From the NCBI RefSeq assembly GCF_002934455.1, contig NZ_PTIR01000004.1, forward strand, positions 269,834-333,833: DNA of 64,000 bases, given 5' to 3'. Below are positions 60,757-64,000 of this stretch, piece after piece (position 1 is the first letter of the stretch; every line of letters starts with the position of its first letter). The stretch comes from Trinickia symbiotica (GTDB taxonomy: Bacteria > Pseudomonadota > Gammaproteobacteria > Burkholderiales > Burkholderiaceae). The notes below the pieces were generated by a model. It made no database searches and was not told where the DNA came from. It was given only the letters and a program-made list of their open reading frames with translations. Made by a program: the position numbers and the translations under genes.

Positions 60757-62891
60757 GCGACGTCCCGCGCAAAGCGCCTCCCGGCTTCGAGCCCGCGCCG
60801 CGCGCCGGCGAGGACGCGCTTACGGTGACCGGACTGACGGTTGCCTACCGCGTGCGCGGCCGCAACCGCGAGGTGCTGCGCGATGTCACGTTTCGCGTGC
60901 GGCGCGGCGAAGCCTACGGGCTCGTCGGCGAATCGGGCTGCGGCAAATCGACGGTCGCGCTCGCCGCTCTCAGCTATCTGCCGAGAAACGGCATGATCAA
61001 GGCAGGCCGGATCGCCATCGACGGAATCGATGTCGCGACGCTCGACGCGAGGGCCCTGCGTACCATGAGGGCGACAGCGGTCTCGATGGTCTATCAGGAT
61101 CCTTCCCGCGCGCTGAATCCGTCGCTGAAAGTCGGTCTTCAGTTGTCCGAAGCATTCGAGGTCGCGCGCGGCATCGGGCGAAGCGAAGCGCGCGACGAAG
61201 CGCTCTCGATGCTCGAGCGGGTGAGAATTGCAGACCCGCGTCAAGTGATGGAGCGCTACCCGCATCAGCTATCGGGCGGCATGCAGCAGCGCATCGTGAT
61301 CGCGATGGCGCTCGCGTCGAATCCCGCCTTGTTGATTCTCGACGAGCCCACCACCGGGCTGGATGCGACGGTCGAGGCCGAGGTGCTCGACGTCGTCGCT
61401 CGTCTTCGCGCCGAATCGGGCACGGCAGTGCTCTTCATCAGTCACAACCTTGCCGTCATCAGCCGCATGTGCAGCCGCGTCGGCGTTCTCTATGCGGGAA
61501 GGCTCGTCGAGGAAGGCACGAGCGAAGACGTCCTCGGCACGCCGCGTCATCCTTATAGTGTCGGCCTGCTGCGCTGCTTGCCGAGCCCGGGACGCAGCAA
61601 GGACGTCGAACGGCTCGACACGATCCCAGGCAGCCTTCCGCCACCGGGTACAACGATGACCGGCTGCATCTATGCGCCGCGCTGCCGGCTCGCCGACGAT
61701 CGCTGCAGGCGCGAGGCGCCGCCGCCTTATCGCATTGCCGCGGCGCACGGCGCGCAGATGGCGCGCTGTCATTATCACGAGCGGGCCCATGCGTTGCCCG
61801 TGTCGCGAGAGGCGTTCAATGCGGAAAGTGCGGGCGAGCCAGCCGATCCGCGCGGGGAAGATACGGGTCCGGCGATCGGACGCCTCGCCGCGCGCGACGG
61901 ACAACCGCGCTTGCGTGCGGCGCATCTTTCCAAGACGTTCGCCACGCCGGCTCACGCGCTGCGTGCCGTCGACAATGTTTCGCTGACGCTCGCGGCCGGC
62001 GAGACGCTCGGACTCGTCGGCGAATCGGGCAGCGGAAAAACGACGCTCGCCAAGCTGCTGGTGGGTCTCGTCGCACCCGATGCGGGCGGTGTGCTCGAGC
62101 TCGACGGCGCGTCTTTACCGCCACGCGTCACTCGCCGCGACGACGATCAGGTGAAGTCACTCCAGATCGTCTTCCAGAATCCCGACTCGGCGCTCAACCG
62201 CGCTCATTCGGTCAAGCATCTGATCGGCCGCGCGCTGTCGAAGCTCGCCGCGCTGCGGGGCAAAGCACACGACGAGCGGCTCGCAATGCTCGTCGATGCC
62301 GTGCGGCTGCCGCACCGCTACCTTGGTGCTCGCACGCGACAGCTCTCGGGCGGCCTCAAGCAGCGCGTTGCGATCGCACGCGCATTCGCGGGCGAACCGC
62401 GCGTCGTCGTCTGCGACGAGCCGACATCGTCGCTCGATGTGTCCGTGCAGGCCGCCATCCTCAATCTGCTCGTCGATCTTCAACGTCAGCGCGGAGTGAG
62501 CTACATCTTCATCTCGCACGATCTCAACGTCGTGCGATACGTCTCCGATCGCATTGCTGTGCTCTATGTGGGACGGTTGCTCGAAATCGGCTCGGTCCAG
62601 GATGTATTCGACGGTCCTCATCATCCGTACACGGCGGCGCTGCTGTCGGCGATGCCCACGTTGAAGGGGATTCATGCGCAAGGCGAGCGCGTACGTCTGT
62701 TCGGAGACCCACCAAGCGCGACGACACCGCCTTCGGGATGCGCGTTCCACACGCGTTGCCCACGCAAGCTCGGCGCCGTCTGCGAAGAGCACGATCCGCC
62801 GTTCGCCGATGCGGGCAACGGCCATTTGATCCGCTGCCACATCCCCGTCTCAGAACTGCACATCGCACGCCACGAAACCGCGCCGACATAA
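60753..62891 (+). CDS. Fused dual ATP-binding protein of the oligopeptide-type ABC transporter
   Basis: A 712-residue fusion of DppD-like and DppF-like ATPases. Module 1 has Walker A GESGCGKST near residue 61, signature LSGGMQQRIVIAMAL and Walker B LLILDEPTTGLD. Module 2 has GESGSGKTT near residue 430, signature [15 protein letters not shown] and VVVCDEPTSSLD. Each module ends with an oligopeptide-transporter C-terminal cysteine region (CIYAPRCRLADDRC; CAFHTRCPRKLGAVC), which may bind an Fe-S cluster. It is the last gene of the operon. Confidence 0.93.
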   Translation: MSDVPRKAPPGFEPAPRAGEDALTVTGLTVAYRVRGRNREVLRDVTFRVRRGEAYGLVGESGCGKSTVALAALSYLPRNGMIKAGRIAIDGIDVATLDARALRTMRATAVSMVYQDPSRALNPSLKVGLQLSEAFEVARGIGRSEARDEALSMLERVRIADPRQVMERYPHQLSGGMQQRIVIAMALASNPALLILDEPTTGLDATVEAEVLDVVARLRAESGTAVLFISHNLAVISRMCSRVGVLYAGRLVEEGTSEDVLGTPRHPYSVGLLRCLPSPGRSKDVERLDTIPGSLPPPGTTMTGCIYAPRCRLADDRCRREAPPPYRIAAAHGAQMARCHYHERAHALPVSREAFNAESAGEPADPRGEDTGPAIGRLAARDGQPRLRAAHLSKTFATPAHALRAVDNVSLTLAAGETLGLVGESGSGKTTLAKLLVGLVAPDAGGVLELDGASLPPRVTRRDDDQVKSLQIVFQNPDSALNRAHSVKHLIGRALSKLAALRGKAHDERLAMLVDAVRLPHRYLGARTRQLSGGLKQRVAIARAFAGEPRVVVCDEPTSSLDVSVQAAILNLLVDLQRQRGVSYIFISHDLNVVRYVSDRIAVLYVGRLLEIGSVQDVFDGPHHPYTAALLSAMPTLKGIHAQGERVRLFGDPPSATTPPSGCAFHTRCPRKLGAVCEEHDPPFADAGNGHLIRCHIPVSELHIARHETAPT

Positions 62892-63311
62892 CGCGCGCTT
62901 CGGCGGCGGAGAAACGGCGTATTCATGCGCCACGCGCGCCGCCATCGCGGTGTGATGCCCATCGCATTTCCGACTCGAGCGCTGCATTTCCCGCCTTTTT
63001 TCGCGCGTCCGGTATCAAGCCTGAAACGTTTTCTGCGGTATTCGCTTGCCCACGCCGCCCGCGCGCGATGAACGCCCGATGGGGCGGCGCATTCGCCGCA
63101 ATGGCACGGTTATCGCAGTAAGGCCGCACGGATGCGCGTGCGCGCGCTTCCCCTATCGACGAAGCCACCGCTACCTTTTCGAGGTCAGCGCGCCCTTACT
63201 CGTGCTTCGTTAGGACTACTTAATAAATGGCTGATGCGGACCGATGCGGGTCTGCTCGTCGGGGCTGGGGCGGCGCCGGCGACGGCTTGCCGTTTTCATG
63301 CAGGACGAACC
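62892..63311. other. Spacer before the Gly-Gly-Ser repeat gene
   Basis: 420 bp with no supported gene. Frames present on both strands are arginine-rich and without family features. An AT-rich patch (TTAGGACTACTTAATAAAT, 63210-63228) about 85 bp before the next ATG is the likeliest promoter area, but no clear -35/-10 pair stands out. No terminator hairpin is obvious after the ATPase gene. Confidence 0.45.
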
Positions 63312-64000
63312 ATGAAAAGCACTGAAAAAACTAAGCGGTCCTATCTGTCTGCACACATCGTCAGGTTTTCGCTCGCGAGCGCGTTGGTGGTTCTGCTCGG
63401 TAGTAACGCCGATGCCGCCATGAGTCCCGACGACATGGTCAAATCGACGCTCGCCCCGAGCACGATCGTCGATGCGGACGCAGGCGATATGGCTGCGGGG
63501 GCTCCGATTCAGAATGGGGCAAACGGTACCGCCTCGAAGCAGAGCCCTTGTGAAGGCAATCCCGACTATGAGGCATGTGTCAAACGTATCAGCAATGACG
63601 TGGGCGACGTGGGCGGCGCCGATAGCAGCGCCACGTCAGAAGGCGCACCTAGCGGCGGTCCTTCGGTCGCCGGCGCCAATGGCTCACGCGGAGACGGCGG
63701 TGGCGGAGGAGGCAACGGCGGTAAGGGCGGCGGCAGTGGCGGCAGCGGCGGCAGCGGCGGCAGTGGTGGCAGTGCTGGCAGTGCTGGCAGTGCTGGCAGT
63801 GGCGGCAGTGGTGGCAGTGGTGGCAGTGGTGGCAGTGCTGGCAGTGGTGGCAGTGGTGGCAGTGGTGGCAGTGGTGGCAGTGGTGGCAGTGGTGGCAGTG
63901 GTGGCAGTGGTGGCAGCGGTGGCAGCGGTGGTGGCAGCGGTGGTGGCAGCGGTGGCAGCGGTGGCAGCGGTGGTGGCAGCGGTGGTGGCAGCGGTGGCAG
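63312..64000 (+). CDS. Secreted Gly-Gly-Ser repeat protein, partial
   Basis: Open from ATG 63312 (AGGAC upstream) to the window edge, at least 229 codons. Residues 1-35 look like a signal peptide (VRFSLASALVVLLGSNADAA). Residues 36-135 form a non-repetitive region with one Cys pair (SPCEGNPDYEACVKRI). From about residue 140 the protein is almost only Gly and Ser in GGS, GGGS and GSA units. The C-terminus and true length are unseen. It could be a surface or matrix protein with a flexible linker; I recognise no family. Confidence 0.7.
   Translation, partial: MKSTEKTKRSYLSAHIVRFSLASALVVLLGSNADAAMSPDDMVKSTLAPSTIVDADAGDMAAGAPIQNGANGTASKQSPCEGNPDYEACVKRISNDVGDVGGADSSATSEGAPSGGPSVAGANGSRGDGGGGGGNGGKGGGSGGSGGSGGSGGSAGSAGSAGSGGSGGSGGSGGSAGSGGSGGSGGSGGSGGSGGSGGSGGSGGSGGGSGGGSGGSGGSGGGSGGGSGG
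63729..64000 (+). repeat. Tandem 9-bp repeat tract encoding Gly-Gly-Ser
   Basis: About 30 imperfect copies of GGCAGTGGT/GGCAGCGGT, with GCTGGCAGT variants early and GGTGGCAGC variants late, continuing past the window end. Unit length is a multiple of three, so copy-number change keeps the frame. It is prone to slippage and to assembly collapse. Confidence 0.9.

Noticed and set aside
63729..64000. CRISPR-like periodic repeat
   Set aside because: The 9-bp units are contiguous with no spacers and lie in frame inside a coding sequence.

Overview
The window reads as ordinary high-GC chromosome of a Burkholderiaceae bacterium, probably from the Burkholderia / Paraburkholderia / Trinickia group. 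That placement rests on recognised protein families, on gene neighbourhoods such as radC-rpmB-rpmG, ileS-lspA-coaBC-dut and clpS-clpA next to a cold-shock gene, and on codon bias that opens long spurious reading frames on both strands. It is not a database result. Almost all sequence is coding. I see no rRNA, tRNA, CRISPR array, transposase or recombinase gene.

Layout. 1-889: a partial TetR regulator divergent from a small tautomerase, with repeated operator-like sites between them. 957-16476: a large sugar-acid locus. On the minus strand, in transcription order, it holds kdgD, an aldehyde dehydrogenase, an MFS aldarate transporter, two glucarate dehydratases, garD, udh, an SMP-30 lactonase, and a four-gene ABC importer of the polyamine/2-aminoethylphosphonate type. 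A divergent LysR regulator lies at its head. Together these genes encode the oxidative route from uronates through aldarates to 2-oxoglutarate. 16485-20942: a pseudouridine synthase, an SDR-like protein, a 2Fe-2S flavin reductase, a candidate small RNA and an acetylornithine-type aminotransferase. 21047-26061: the branched-chain amino acid operon livH-M-G-F-J, with a roughly 500-nt leader containing an intrinsic terminator. 26817-29979: ispH-fkpB, radC, rpmB-rpmG. 30094-33859: the NAD de novo genes nadB and nadA-nadC, arranged convergently. 34023-38833: a fatty acid desaturase, then purN / RNA methyltransferase / MscS channel overlapping end to end. 39050-45355: ribF, ileS-lspA, coaBC, dut. 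45463-48845: clpS-clpA and a cold-shock gene.

49054-51178 is the clearest accessory island. It is a type VI secretion-style cassette (DUF4123 adaptor, small partner protein, Tox-REase-5 nuclease, Imm52 immunity) set between the cold-shock gene and icd. It has no vgrG in view, and both the small partner gene and the immunity gene carry an apparent one-base deletion. After it come icd, a second pseudouridine synthase, a tiny secreted Lys/Ala-rich protein, a DUF192 protein and a stand-alone EF-G (52891-57007). A Tat-exported oligopeptide-type ABC system follows (57101-62891). The window ends inside a gene encoding a secreted protein with a long Gly-Gly-Ser repeat tract.

The observations I rate highest are the decayed T6SS cassette, the liv operon leader with its upstream 21-bp palindrome, the promoter-to-terminator small RNA candidate at about 19555-19703, the complete uronate locus with an unexpected ABC importer, and the Gly-Gly-Ser repeat gene.
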